A DNA stretch of 64,000 bases from JALZKA01 sp033856515 (lineage in GTDB: Bacteria > Actinomycetota > Thermoleophilia > Solirubrobacterales > 70-9), in NCBI GenBank assembly GCA_033856515.1, contig JAWVEY010000055.1, forward strand, positions 1 through 64,000, written 5' to 3'. Shown piece by piece: positions 51,213 to 59,686 of the stretch (positions are counted from its first letter, which is position 1; each line of letters starts with the position of its first letter). The notes under the pieces were generated by a model. It was not told the origin of the DNA. It saw only the letters and a list, made by a program, of their open reading frames with translations, and did no database searches. Both the position numbers and the translations under genes were made by a program.

Positions 51213-51776
51213 TCAGGCCTCGAGATCGCCCGGCAAGAGGCCGTACATCAGCATGTCGCGGCGCTCGCCCGCGATGCGCATGTACGAGCGCAGAAAGCCC
51301 TCCTCGCGAAAGCCGACCGCCTCGGCGGTCGCGCGCGAGGCGCGGTTCTCCGCCTCGATCGTGACCTCGACGCGGGCGAGCTGGAGGTCGTCGAAGGCAA
51401 AGGCGCATAGGAGCCTCAACGCGCGCCTCGCGTAGCCGTTGCCGCGGGCCTCGTGCGCCAGGACGTAGCCCGCCACCGCGCGCTCGGTCGCGCGGTTGAT
51501 CTCGTGGAGGCCGATGGTGCCGATGGGCTCGTCCGTGGCGGCGTTGGCGATCACGAACGCCACGTCCGTGCCCGTCGCGAGGCCCGCCATCCCGCGCTGC
51601 ATCCAGCCGCGGGTGAGCTCCGCGTCCTGCCCGGGCGGGATCGTCGTCCAGCGGACGACGTCGGGGTCTTGGACGAACGCGGTGATGCGCTCGACGTCCG
51701 CATCGGAGCCAAGGCGCAGGCGGACGACGCCGTCGGTGAGGCCTTCGGCCGGAACTTCGATCGGCCGCGGGCTCAC
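51213..51776 (-). CDS. GNAT-family N-acetyltransferase
   Basis: A 187-residue acetyltransferase of the RimJ/RimL type. IEVPAEGLTDGVVRLRLGSDADVERITAF leads into the domain; the acetyl-CoA loop is AHEARGNGYARRALRLLCAFAFDDLQL and NRASRATAEAVGFREEGFLRS matches the end of the family. The gene is 13 bp from the 3' end of ecm on the same strand. Acceptor unknown; could modify ribosomal or small-molecule amines. Confidence 0.88.
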   Translation of the reverse strand: MSPRPIEVPAEGLTDGVVRLRLGSDADVERITAFVQDPDVVRWTTIPPGQDAELTRGWMQRGMAGLATGTDVAFVIANAATDEPIGTIGLHEINRATERAVAGYVLAHEARGNGYARRALRLLCAFAFDDLQLARVEVTIEAENRASRATAEAVGFREEGFLRSYMRIAGERRDMLMYGLLPGDLEA

Positions 51777-51789
51777 GCGCCGGCGCTGG

Positions 51790-53799
51790 TTAAGCCGCGG
51801 ATCCGGCCGGCGCGGGCGACGCTGCCTGCTCGGCGACGAGGTCGACGATCTCGGTCATGATCCGGTTGATCTCGAAGTCCTTGGGTGTGTAGACGCGGGC
51901 GACGCCGGCTGCGATCAGCTTCTGCACGTGGGCGGCGGGGATGATGCCGCCGACGACGACCGGCGCTTCGACGTCTCGCTCGCGCAGCATGCGCACCGTG
52001 TCGGGAATCAATTCCATGTGGGACCCGGAGAGGATCGAGAGGCCGACCACGTCGACGTCCTCGTCCGCTGCTGAGGCCGCGATCTGCTCGGGCGTCAGGC
52101 GGATGCCTTGGTAGATGACCTCCATGCCGACGTCGCGGGCGCGGACCGCGATCTGCTCGGCGCCGTTCGAGTGGCCGTCGAGGCCCGGCTTGCCGACCAG
52201 GATGCGGATGCGGTGGCCGAGCTCATCGGAGACCTCGTCGACGCGCTTGCGGATCTCGGCAAGGAGCTCCTCGTCGGCGCCGGAGGCCGATCCGCCGACT
52301 CCGGTCGGGCCGCGGTACTCGCCGAAGGAGTCGCGGAGCGCCTGTGCCCACTCGCCGGTGGTCACGCCGGCCTTCGCGGCGGCGATCGTCGCGGGCATGA
52401 TGTTCACGCTGTCGTCAGCGGCGGCGGCCCGCAGGTCGTCAAGGGCCTTCTCCACGGCGCCCGGATCCCGCTCCGCCTTCCACTCCTCGAGCGCCTCGCG
52501 GCGCTCGCGCTCGACCTCCGGGTCGGGGGTGAGGATGCCGCCGTCAGCGCCGGCGGTGAGGGGTGAGTCCTCGGTCTCCGTGAAGCAGTTCTGGCCGATC
52601 ACCTTGATTTCGTCCGCCTCGATGCGGGCGATGCGCTCGCGGTGAGACTCGACGAGGCGCGCCTTCATGTAGGGAACGGCCTCGACAGCCCCGCCCTGCT
52701 CTTCGACGATGGCCATCTCGGCCTTGGCGCCCTCTACCAGCTCCGCGACCAGCCCGTCCATGACCTTGGAGCCCTCGAAGATGTCCGGGTACTCGAGGAT
52801 GTCGGTCTCGAACGCGAGCACCTGCTGGATGCGCAGGCTCCACTGCTGGTCCCAGGGGCGGGGGAGGCCCATTGCCTCGTTCCACGCGGGAAGCTGGATC
52901 GCGCGGGCCCGCGCGTCGCGGCCCAGCGTTACGGCGAGCGCCTCGAGCACGATGCGCTGCACGTTGTTCTCCGGCTGCGACTCGGTAAGGCCGAGCGAAT
53001 TGACCTGCACGCCGTAGCGGAGCCGCAGCATCTTCGGGTCTGTGACGCCGTAGCGGTTGCGGCCGATCCACTCCCACATCTCGCCCATCGCGCGGAGCTT
53101 CGCGTGCTCCTCGATGAAGCGGACGCCGGCGTTGACGAAGAATGAGATGCGCCCGAAGACCTTGGGGAAGTCGTCCTCTGAGACCTGGCCGCGCTTCTTG
53201 ACCTCGTCGAGGACGGCGATGCCGGTCGATAGCGCGTACGCGATCTCCTGGACAGGGGTCGCGCCGGCCTCCTGGAGGTGGTAGGAGCAGATGTTCGTCG
53301 GGTTCCAGCTCGGGATGTCGTTGACCGAGAACGCGACAGTGTCGGCGATGAGGCGCATCGACGGGCCAGGCGGGAACGCGTAGGTGCCGCGGGAGAGGTA
53401 TTCCTTGATGATGTCGTTCTGCGTCGTGCCCGTGAGGTCCGCGAGCGGCACGCCGGTTTCGTCGGCCACCGCGCAGTAGAGGCCAAGGAGCCAGGCGGCG
53501 GTGGCGTTGATCGTCATTGACGTGTTCATCTCGCCGAGCGGGATCTGGTCGAAGAGCGCGTGCATGTCGCCCTTGTGGGCGATCGAGACGCCGACCTTGC
53601 CGACTTCGCCGCGCGAAAGCACGGCATCGGGGTCGTAGCCGGTCTGGGTCGGGAGGTCGAAGGCGACAGAGAGGCCGGTCTGGCCCTTCGCGAGGTTCTT
53701 GCGGTAGAGCTCGTTCGAGCGGCGGGCGTCCGAGTGCCCCGCATACGTGCGCATGACCCACGGACGATCGGGCTCCGGCAGGCGGTGATCCTCGGCCAT
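51790..53799 (-). CDS. ecm: Ethylmalonyl-CoA mutase (B12-dependent)
   Basis: Rearranges ethylmalonyl-CoA to methylsuccinyl-CoA with adenosylcobalamin. The 669-residue chain matches Rhodobacter Ecm/MeaA over its length: RTYAGHSDARRSNELY, AKGQTGLSVAFDLPTQTGYD, TTQNDIIKEYLSRGTYAFPP, FFVNAGVRF, QVNSLGLTESQPENN and RPWDQQWSLRIQQ. The C-terminal B12 domain has GLDGHSNGAEQIA (DxHxxG) near residue 537. Such single-chain mutases differ from two-subunit methylmalonyl-CoA mutase. ATG 53799 has TAGAAT (53806-53811, minus strand) exactly 6 nt upstream. Confidence 0.93.
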   Translation of the reverse strand: MAEDHRLPEPDRPWVMRTYAGHSDARRSNELYRKNLAKGQTGLSVAFDLPTQTGYDPDAVLSRGEVGKVGVSIAHKGDMHALFDQIPLGEMNTSMTINATAAWLLGLYCAVADETGVPLADLTGTTQNDIIKEYLSRGTYAFPPGPSMRLIADTVAFSVNDIPSWNPTNICSYHLQEAGATPVQEIAYALSTGIAVLDEVKKRGQVSEDDFPKVFGRISFFVNAGVRFIEEHAKLRAMGEMWEWIGRNRYGVTDPKMLRLRYGVQVNSLGLTESQPENNVQRIVLEALAVTLGRDARARAIQLPAWNEAMGLPRPWDQQWSLRIQQVLAFETDILEYPDIFEGSKVMDGLVAELVEGAKAEMAIVEEQGGAVEAVPYMKARLVESHRERIARIEADEIKVIGQNCFTETEDSPLTAGADGGILTPDPEVERERREALEEWKAERDPGAVEKALDDLRAAAADDSVNIMPATIAAAKAGVTTGEWAQALRDSFGEYRGPTGVGGSASGADEELLAEIRKRVDEVSDELGHRIRILVGKPGLDGHSNGAEQIAVRARDVGMEVIYQGIRLTPEQIAASAADEDVDVVGLSILSGSHMELIPDTVRMLRERDVEAPVVVGGIIPAAHVQKLIAAGVARVYTPKDFEINRIMTEIVDLVAEQAASPAPAGSAA

Positions 53800-53841
53800 G
53801 CGTCAATTCTAGGTGGACAGGGCACTGTCTACGCTCACGCG

Positions 53842-54693
53842 ATGGCCAACCTCGTCGACACCATGCATTTGGGGCGCGACCGTGTGATCGGCGCATGGGA
53901 GGTTCGGCCCGGCGTGATCGTGGACCCGGGACCGGGCTCGACGGTCGAGACGCTCCTGGACGGTCTGGAGTCCGAGCCAAAGAAGCTTCTCCTCACGCAC
54001 ATCCACTTGGACCACGCTGGCGCTTCCGGGGTCCTCGCTCGCCGCTTCCCGGAGATGGAGGTGTTCGTCCACGAGGTGGGGGCGCCCCATGTGATCGATC
54101 CCTCTCGCCTCTTGAAGAGCGCCGCACGGCTCTATGGCGACGAGATGGAGACGCTCTGGGGCGAGGTTGCACCCGTGCCCGAAGAGCGAGTCACGACCCT
54201 CACGGGCGGCGAGGAGGTCGAGGGGCTCGATGTCCACTACTCGCCGGGACACGCTCGCCATCACGTGCTCTACCACGACCGGGAGTCAGGCGACGTCTAC
54301 ACGGGCGATGTTGCCGGGGTCAGCGTGCCGCCTTCGGATCTTGCCGCCGCGCCCACTCCACCGCCCGAGATCGAGGTCGAGGTGTGGCTCGAATCGCTTC
54401 AGATGCTCCGCTCGCTCGAGCCGAAGCGGATCTGCATGACCCACTTCGGGTGGAAGGACGATGCGGAGGGGCAGATCGCCCGCGTCGAGGCCTGGCTCAA
54501 GGACGCGGCGGAGGAGAGCTCACACAACGATTCCGATCGCTTCGCGGAATGGCTCCACGCACGCTTCGACGCCGAGGGGGAGGAGATCGCCGAGCGCCTG
54601 CGCCAAGCGATGCCGCCCGACCAGCTTTGGCAAGGGCTCGAGCGCTACTGGCGAAAGCGCCGCGAGGCGACCGCGGAAGCCGAGAATCCCTAG
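53842..54693 (+). CDS. Metallo-beta-lactamase-fold hydrolase (glyoxalase II-like)
   Basis: A 283-residue MBL-fold hydrolase. Metal ligands are in LLLTHIHLDHAGASG (HxHxDH), HYSPGHARHHVLY (His) and YTGDVAGV (Asp). The N-terminus includes VRPGVIVDPGPGS. C-terminal about 75 residues form a charged helical extension (EEEIAERLRQAM). ATG 53842; TACGCT (53830-53835) ends 6 nt upstream. It is divergent from ecm with only 42 bp between starts, so the two may share regulation. Confidence 0.88.
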   Translation: MANLVDTMHLGRDRVIGAWEVRPGVIVDPGPGSTVETLLDGLESEPKKLLLTHIHLDHAGASGVLARRFPEMEVFVHEVGAPHVIDPSRLLKSAARLYGDEMETLWGEVAPVPEERVTTLTGGEEVEGLDVHYSPGHARHHVLYHDRESGDVYTGDVAGVSVPPSDLAAAPTPPPEIEVEVWLESLQMLRSLEPKRICMTHFGWKDDAEGQIARVEAWLKDAAEESSHNDSDRFAEWLHARFDAEGEEIAERLRQAMPPDQLWQGLERYWRKRREATAEAENP

Positions 54694-54771
54694 GCAGGCG
54701 CCGCGGGCGCGTCGTTGCCGGACCGCATCTTTCGCTGCCAGAGAGTGTCTCCATCTCTAGGCTCCAAAGAG

Positions 54772-55473
54772 ATGATTCTTCGCAAGCTCAAAGGACTCAC
54801 ACAGCTCCGGCTTTCTCTGGGCCTCGGTCTGTGCGCGCTCTTTCTCTTCGTTTCGAGCGCCGCCGCCGTCGTCTACGTCTACAAGAACAGCTTCGGGTCG
54901 AAGTCGTCGTACAACGAGATCGACTTGATCAGCGGCGGGAAGAAATGCGAGCGGACCTTTGTCGAGGACAACAAGGCGATGCGGATCGACATGCGCGGAA
55001 AGACATTCTGCGAGTACTCGCCGCCGGTCACCGGCGATGCGGATCAGCCGGACCACGAGATCGTGGCGGACGGGCGCATCCTCGACGCGACGCCCAAGAA
55101 CGTCCGCAATGACGCGTACCTCGCTGTGCGTGTCCGCGTCGGCGACGGCACCTGGTACGAGTTCCGAGTTATCCCGAAGGGCAAGAAGTACAAGTTCACG
55201 AGGGAACCGGCCGGTGGCGGTTCGGGTCTGCCGATCAACGGCACCGCGAACAAGATCAAGCCGGTCGGCGAGAACAACAAGCTGCGCCTGCGAGTCACGG
55301 GCAATGACGTGACCGCTTTCGTGAACGGTAAGTCGGTCGAGTCCTACAACGACCCGAATCCGGGCCAGGTGACCGGACGCAAGGTGGCGTTTGGCCTCGG
55401 ATCGACGAAGAAGGCCAATCCCGGCCCGGTCGCGCGCTTCTCGTCGGTCAAGGTCGGCGTCCCCACTCCGTAG
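54772..55473 (+). CDS. Secreted or membrane-anchored hypothetical protein
   Basis: A 233-residue protein with an N-terminal hydrophobic segment (LSLGLGLCALFLFVSSAAAVVYV), then a beta-rich domain with LRLRVTGNDVTAFVNGKSVESYNDP and ARFSSVKVGVPTP near the end, reminiscent of concanavalin-like or DUF1080-type domains. ATG 54772 is preceded by TAGGCT (54758-54763), 8 nt upstream. Function unknown. Confidence 0.72.
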   Translation: MILRKLKGLTQLRLSLGLGLCALFLFVSSAAAVVYVYKNSFGSKSSYNEIDLISGGKKCERTFVEDNKAMRIDMRGKTFCEYSPPVTGDADQPDHEIVADGRILDATPKNVRNDAYLAVRVRVGDGTWYEFRVIPKGKKYKFTREPAGGGSGLPINGTANKIKPVGENNKLRLRVTGNDVTAFVNGKSVESYNDPNPGQVTGRKVAFGLGSTKKANPGPVARFSSVKVGVPTP

Positions 55474-55492
55474 CGCAGCACCGGCAATCGCC

Positions 55493-55783
55493 ATGGCAAC
55501 CGAGACGATCGAGCGCCCGCGGACGGGTGGTCCTGGCAGCGGGCTGGGCGGTAATTGGCTGGTGATCGTCCTGAACGACGATCACAACACGTTCGATCAC
55601 GTCGCGAGCTCGCTAGCGCGCATAGTCCCTGGAGTAAGCATGGACGCCGGCTACCGCTACGCCGACCAGATCCACAACCAGGGCCGCGCGGCGGTGTGGA
55701 CCGGGCCAAAGGAGCCCGCGGAGCTCTACTGGGAACAGCTCTCAGACGCGGGCCTCACGATGGCCCCTCTAGAGCAGCACTGA
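55493..55783 (+). CDS. clpS: ClpS-like adaptor protein
   Basis: A 96-residue ClpS-family protein, the adaptor that delivers N-degron substrates to ClpAP or ClpCP. The motif VIVLNDDHNTFDHVASSLARIVPGVS and DQIHNQGRAAVWTGPKEPAELYWEQL are the family blocks, with NDD and the conserved histidine in IHNQGRA. The second half is more divergent than in E. coli ClpS, so substrate choice may differ. ATG 55493, 19 nt after the upstream gene. Confidence 0.83.
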   Translation: MATETIERPRTGGPGSGLGGNWLVIVLNDDHNTFDHVASSLARIVPGVSMDAGYRYADQIHNQGRAAVWTGPKEPAELYWEQLSDAGLTMAPLEQH

Positions 55784-55785
55784 CC

Positions 55786-55810
55786 GGTGCCAGGCACCGT
55801 GCCTGGCACC
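55786..55810. repeat. 25-bp palindrome after clpS
   Basis: GGTGCCAGGCAC (55786-55797) and GTGCCTGGCACC (55799-55810) are perfect reverse complements around one base. Its first 13 bases, GGTGCC-A-GGCACC, are palindromic by themselves. It lies between two convergent genes, so it may terminate both transcripts or be a dispersed genomic motif. Confidence 0.6.
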
Positions 55811-55821
55811 GAGGTAGCCGT

Positions 55822-56193
55822 CTACCCCAACCGGACGGGCAGCGTGAGGAGCTTGCCGCCTGCGCCGGGAGGGGATCCGGCCAGTGCTCCGCGCGAATGT
55901 GTGCGGCGGCGGCCGAAGCGCTTGCTCCGATGCTCGCCCTTCTTGCCGTTCATCTGGGCGATCCTGACTTCCAGGAGTGCCCGGAGCTCGGCGGTGCGGC
56001 TGAAGGGATCGGCGATGCTCTCGCCAGTCTCGACCGAGCTGGCGACCAGGAGCCGCCCGTCGATCTCGACGCCCATCAGCTCACCCTCGGGGCGCCTGCC
56101 CGAGTCGAGCTCGATGAGCCTCTCGATTGCCGCTTCGTCACCATGGCCAAGACGGCGGATGGTGATGCCGTTTGAGTTCTTCGTGGTTTCCAT
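55822..56193 (-). CDS. Short GNAT-like hypothetical protein
   Basis: A 123-residue protein whose N-terminus (GITIRRLGHGDEAAIERLIELDSGRRPEGELMGVEIDGRLLVA) reads like a truncated acetyltransferase front half of a kind common in actinobacteria, with DPFSRTAELRALLEVRIAQM and a basic C-terminus. AGGAGG is well placed before ATG 56193. No acetyl-CoA motif is present, so catalysis is unlikely. Divergent from the lysR gene. Confidence 0.68.
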   Translation of the reverse strand: METTKNSNGITIRRLGHGDEAAIERLIELDSGRRPEGELMGVEIDGRLLVASSVETGESIADPFSRTAELRALLEVRIAQMNGKKGEHRSKRFGRRRTHSRGALAGSPPGAGGKLLTLPVRLG

Positions 56194-56308
56194 GACTTAC
56201 CTCCTGGTGATGAAACGAGCGGGGCGCTGGTTTCGTGATATGTCAAGGATCGCGCGCTTCGGGCATAAGCGCAACATGAAGTTCTGTCAAACGTGATAAG
56301 GTTGGCTT

Positions 56309-57241
56309 ATGCTCGATGTGAAGCGATTGAGGATCCTCAGGGAGGTCGTCACGCAGGGTTCATTCTCCGGCGCAGCCGACGTTCTGTACCTCTCACAGTC
56401 AGCCGTGAGCCAGCAGATCGCGACGCTCGAGCGCGAGGTTGGGATGAAGCTCGTCGAGCGCACAAGGGATGGCACCAAGCCCACCGACGCGGGCACCGTG
56501 CTCGTCTCGCACGCCGATGCGGCGATCTGCCGCCTCGACGAGGCTGAGCGCGAGCTCAAGGCGATCGCAGGCCTCGAGGGCGGGGAGGTGCGGATCGCGA
56601 GCTTCCCGAGCGCAAGCGCCACGCTCCTCACCCTCGCCGTCTCCCAGTTCACGAAGAAACACCCGAAGGTGAAGCTGAACGTCGCCGATGCCGAGCCCGA
56701 GAGCTCGCTGCCCAGGCTTCGCGCCGGCGAGCTCGATGTCGCCATCACCTTCGACTACCCGACGCTCCCCGAGCCCGAGGAGCGCGACCTCGAGCACACC
56801 CTTCTTCTTACCGAGGCGATGCATGTCGCGCTCCCGATCGACCACCCGCTGGCCGGCCGCGCACGCGTGAAGATGACCGACCTCTCCGACGAGGACTGGC
56901 TCAGCGGCGGCTGCCCGAGCTCGTGCGGGCTCATCGTCTCCCAGGCATGCCGCGACGCGGGATTCGAGCCGCGTATCGGCTTCGAGTCGGACGACTACCA
57001 CGTGCTCCAGGGCTTCATCGCCGCCGGCCTGGGCGTGACGCTCTTGCCGGACCTGGCGCTTCCCACGCTCCGCAAGGACATCGTGGTCCTCCCGACCGAG
57101 CCAGCGGCGCCGATGCGCCGCGTCTATGCCGTGACCAGGCGCACGCGCTCAGCGGCGACCGAAGCGATGCTCGAATGCCTGACGGCAGCAGGCGAGCACT
57201 TCGAAGCCGCGACGACGGCGCAGCTCGAGGCCGTCGCCTAG
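56309..57241 (+). CDS. LysR-family transcriptional regulator
   Basis: A 310-residue LysR regulator: winged-helix N-terminus (RLRILREVVTQGSFSGAADVLYLSQSAVSQQIATLEREVG, about 5-45) and an effector-binding domain (about 90-295) with EVRIASFPSASATLLTLAV and GLGVTLLPDLALP. It is divergent from the GNAT-like gene at 56193 with 115 bp between starts, the likely control region. Its stop shares CTAG with the downstream minus-strand gene. Ligand unknown. Confidence 0.93.
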   Translation: MLDVKRLRILREVVTQGSFSGAADVLYLSQSAVSQQIATLEREVGMKLVERTRDGTKPTDAGTVLVSHADAAICRLDEAERELKAIAGLEGGEVRIASFPSASATLLTLAVSQFTKKHPKVKLNVADAEPESSLPRLRAGELDVAITFDYPTLPEPEERDLEHTLLLTEAMHVALPIDHPLAGRARVKMTDLSDEDWLSGGCPSSCGLIVSQACRDAGFEPRIGFESDDYHVLQGFIAAGLGVTLLPDLALPTLRKDIVVLPTEPAAPMRRVYAVTRRTRSAATEAMLECLTAAGEHFEAATTAQLEAVA

Positions 57242-57549
57242 CTGGCGCTGCGGTCGAGTGCCGCTTCTGCGACCAGCGAGTGCCAGGTCGGATAGAGCGG
57301 CTTGTGGTAGTAGGCGAGGGCGGCCTGGCGGAGCGCCGCGACCTCGTCAGAGGCCCAGTAGTTATCGAAGTCCGACTTGTCTTCCCAGACCGAAACCTGC
57401 CTGAACTGGAGCGGGTTGTCGATCGCCCGGGTCATGTAACAAGTGCTGGCGCCGTGGGCGAGCGCGCGGTCGAGCGCGGGATGCCAGATCTCGAACCAGT
57501 CGTCGGCCCGAAACGGGTTGATGTTCCAGTCGATGTTGTTGACGTGCAT
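57238..57549 (-). CDS. Hypothetical protein, antibiotic-monooxygenase-like
   Basis: A 103-residue protein. The pattern of NIDWNINPFRADDWFEIWHPALDRALAHGAS then RQVSVWEDKSDFDNYWASDE is suggestive of a dimeric alpha/beta-barrel (ABM/NIPSNAP-type) fold, without certainty. ATG 57549; TAGGAT (57558-57563, minus strand) ends 8 nt upstream. Function unknown. Confidence 0.65.
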   Translation of the reverse strand: MHVNNIDWNINPFRADDWFEIWHPALDRALAHGASTCYMTRAIDNPLQFRQVSVWEDKSDFDNYWASDEVAALRQAALAYYHKPLYPTWHSLVAEAALDRSAS

Positions 57550-57576
57550 CGGGCGTGATCCTACAGTCGGCGGGAG

Positions 57577-58377
57577 TTAGCCGCCCTTCACTTTCGTCTT
57601 CGCCTTGATCACGTCTGTGAAGAGGTCTGACTCCGCGGCAACTTTGCACGACTTCGTCTTTCCCGGCTTCGCATCGGAGAGCGCTTTGACCTTCAGCGTG
57701 AGCTCGTGAAGATCGTTGCCGACATCGATCGAAGCCAGGCTCCGCGTTTCATAGGAGCCCTGGGTCACGTCCCCGGTCACGTTTCCGGTTTCGTCTGAAT
57801 ACTTGACCTTGAAGCCCTTCGAGGACTTACAGCCCTTGACGCCGAAGCTTTCGCTGGAGGTGGCTTGGTTGATGATGCCGACGTCGAAAACGGCGGTCTT
57901 CCCAGGCTTCGCCTGAAGCTCCTGCGTCTGACCCACTCCGTTCGGATCGAAGACTCCGACTCCGAAGAGCTCACCGGGCGTGTCGGTGCCGAATCCTCCG
58001 TCCGGGCCCGCGACGTACCACGCCTGCGAGCCGGTGGTGCAAGGGGTCGTCAGAACCTGCGCGCCGCCCTGCACAGCAGAGGGACCGAAAGTGCCGCTTG
58101 CCGTTCTTAGGCCATCCGAGGAAGTGAACGTGAAGCTGTGATTGGTAATCGGCACCGGATCGGTCGCGAAGCCGACACCCGTGCAAGGTTGAGATACATG
58201 GCCGAGGTTCTGAAACTCGGCATCGACCGTGGTCCCGTCGCCGGAGACGGTGAGTGTGACCTGGCCGCCCTGTCCCGTTGTTACGCGTCCTTCGTAGGTG
58301 GTTCCCGGAACGTGGTTCGCAATCGCTATGGCAGGGAACGCCAGCGAGACTGCGAGCGCCAAGAACGCGAACCTCAA
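57577..58377 (-). CDS. Secreted hypothetical protein
   Basis: A 266-residue exported protein with a signal peptide (FAFLALAVSLAFPAIAIA) and a beta-rich mature part: an N-terminal domain with TTYEGRVTTGQGGQVTLTVSGDG and a C-terminal domain with GKTAVFDVGIINQATSSESF. The TTG start overlaps the ccr stop (TTGA), so it is probably translated from the ccr transcript. Function unknown. Confidence 0.68.
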   Translation of the reverse strand: MRFAFLALAVSLAFPAIAIANHVPGTTYEGRVTTGQGGQVTLTVSGDGTTVDAEFQNLGHVSQPCTGVGFATDPVPITNHSFTFTSSDGLRTASGTFGPSAVQGGAQVLTTPCTTGSQAWYVAGPDGGFGTDTPGELFGVGVFDPNGVGQTQELQAKPGKTAVFDVGIINQATSSESFGVKGCKSSKGFKVKYSDETGNVTGDVTQGSYETRSLASIDVGNDLHELTLKVKALSDAKPGKTKSCKVAAESDLFTDVIKAKTKVKGG

Positions 58378-59630
58378 GCGCCGACCTCGGCCCAGATCGC
58401 GCCCGGTCCCTCTTCGTGCTGGCCCTCGTCGTTCGAGGTCGCGCCAACGCGGACGGTGATCTTGCCGGTGTGGCGGTTCTCGTGCATCATCTGATGCGCC
58501 TCGGGAACGCCTTCGAAGTCCATCGCCTCAGAGAGGACGGGCCGGATCTTGCCCTCGGCCATGAGCTGGTTCGCTCGCATGCACTCGTACGCGTTCGCGA
58601 AGTGCGAGCCCAGGATCTCCTTCTGCTTCATCCACAGGTAGCGCACGTCAAAATCGAGCGTGTAGCCCGACGTGGCGCCGCAGATCACGACCTTGCCGAA
58701 AGGCTTCACCGTGAAGACCGAGGTTGGGAAGGTCGCCTGGCCGACGTGCTCGAAGACGATGTCGGGGGCGTCCCCGAGGATCCCTTTCACCTTCTTCGCG
58801 AAAGCTCGGGAGACGCCAAAGCGCTCCTTCTCCTCGTCGGCGGTCTCGCCGCCCTTTCGCATCATGCCCGCGAACTCGTTGCGGTCGATGTAGTCGACGG
58901 CCCCCAGCGACTTGACGAGCTCGCCCTTGTCTGCCGATGAGACGACGCCGACGGCGTTAGCGCCGGCCGCCTTGCAGAGCTGGGTCGCGAAGACGCCGAG
59001 CCCGCCGGCCGCGCCCCAGATGAGGACGTTGTGGCCGGCCTGGATATTGCAGCGGTCCATCAGCATCCGGTAGGCGGTGAAGTAGGTGAGGCCGTATGCG
59101 GAGGAGTCGACCCACGACAGGTTCTTCGGCTTCGGCAGGAGCTGCTGCGCCTGGACCTTCGTGAACTGCGCGAACGAACCCCAGGTGGTCTCGTAGCCCC
59201 AGATCTTCTGCGATGGGGCGGCCATCGGGTCGAGGCCGTGGACTTCGACGTCCTCGTAGGAGGCCTGGTTGCAGTGGATGACGACCTCGTCGCCGGGCTG
59301 CCAGTTCGTGACGCCCGGGCCGACCTTCCAGACGATGCCGGAGGCGTCCGAGCCGCCGATGTGATGGCCGTACTCGGGGTGGTCGCCGTAGCCGAAGACC
59401 GAGACCGGCTTGCCGAGCGATGCCCAGACGTTGTTGAAGTTGACGCCTGCGGCCATGACGCGGACGATCACCTCGAACGCTGCGGGCTCCGGGACCTCGA
59501 TCTCCTCGATCTGGAATGCGTCCTTCGGCTCGCCTTCGCGCTCCTGGCGGATGACCCAGGCGGCCATCGTCTCCGGCAGCGTGCCGGGCTCCACGTCGAG
59601 ATTCGAGACTTCCGATACGTCAACTGCCAC
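58374..59630 (-). CDS. ccr: Crotonyl-CoA carboxylase/reductase
   Basis: Reductively carboxylates crotonyl-CoA to ethylmalonyl-CoA with NADPH and CO2, the defining step of the ethylmalonyl-CoA pathway. The 418-residue MDR-family enzyme shows AAGVNFNNVWASLGKPVSVF, HHIGGSDASGIVWKVG, GYETTWGSFAQF, IWGAAGGLGVFATQLCKAAGANAVGVVSS (NADPH site), FEHVGQATFPTSVF and LGSHFANAYE. The histidine of GSHFAN and the asparagine of GVNFNN are in the CO2-pocket region described for this family. AGGAG precedes the GTG. Confidence 0.94.
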   Translation of the reverse strand: MAVDVSEVSNLDVEPGTLPETMAAWVIRQEREGEPKDAFQIEEIEVPEPAAFEVIVRVMAAGVNFNNVWASLGKPVSVFGYGDHPEYGHHIGGSDASGIVWKVGPGVTNWQPGDEVVIHCNQASYEDVEVHGLDPMAAPSQKIWGYETTWGSFAQFTKVQAQQLLPKPKNLSWVDSSAYGLTYFTAYRMLMDRCNIQAGHNVLIWGAAGGLGVFATQLCKAAGANAVGVVSSADKGELVKSLGAVDYIDRNEFAGMMRKGGETADEEKERFGVSRAFAKKVKGILGDAPDIVFEHVGQATFPTSVFTVKPFGKVVICGATSGYTLDFDVRYLWMKQKEILGSHFANAYECMRANQLMAEGKIRPVLSEAMDFEGVPEAHQMMHENRHTGKITVRVGATSNDEGQHEEGPGAIWAEVGA

Positions 59631-59686
59631 GTGCGTTCAACTCCTGTTCAAAAGGGGGAAGGGCCGCGCGATGGTATCCGGCTCGA

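Noticed and set aside
56194..56308. TGTCAAAC upstream of lysR and before the multicopper oxidase as a shared operator.
   Set aside because: An 8-base match at two sites is weak, the contexts differ, and no symmetric site is shared.
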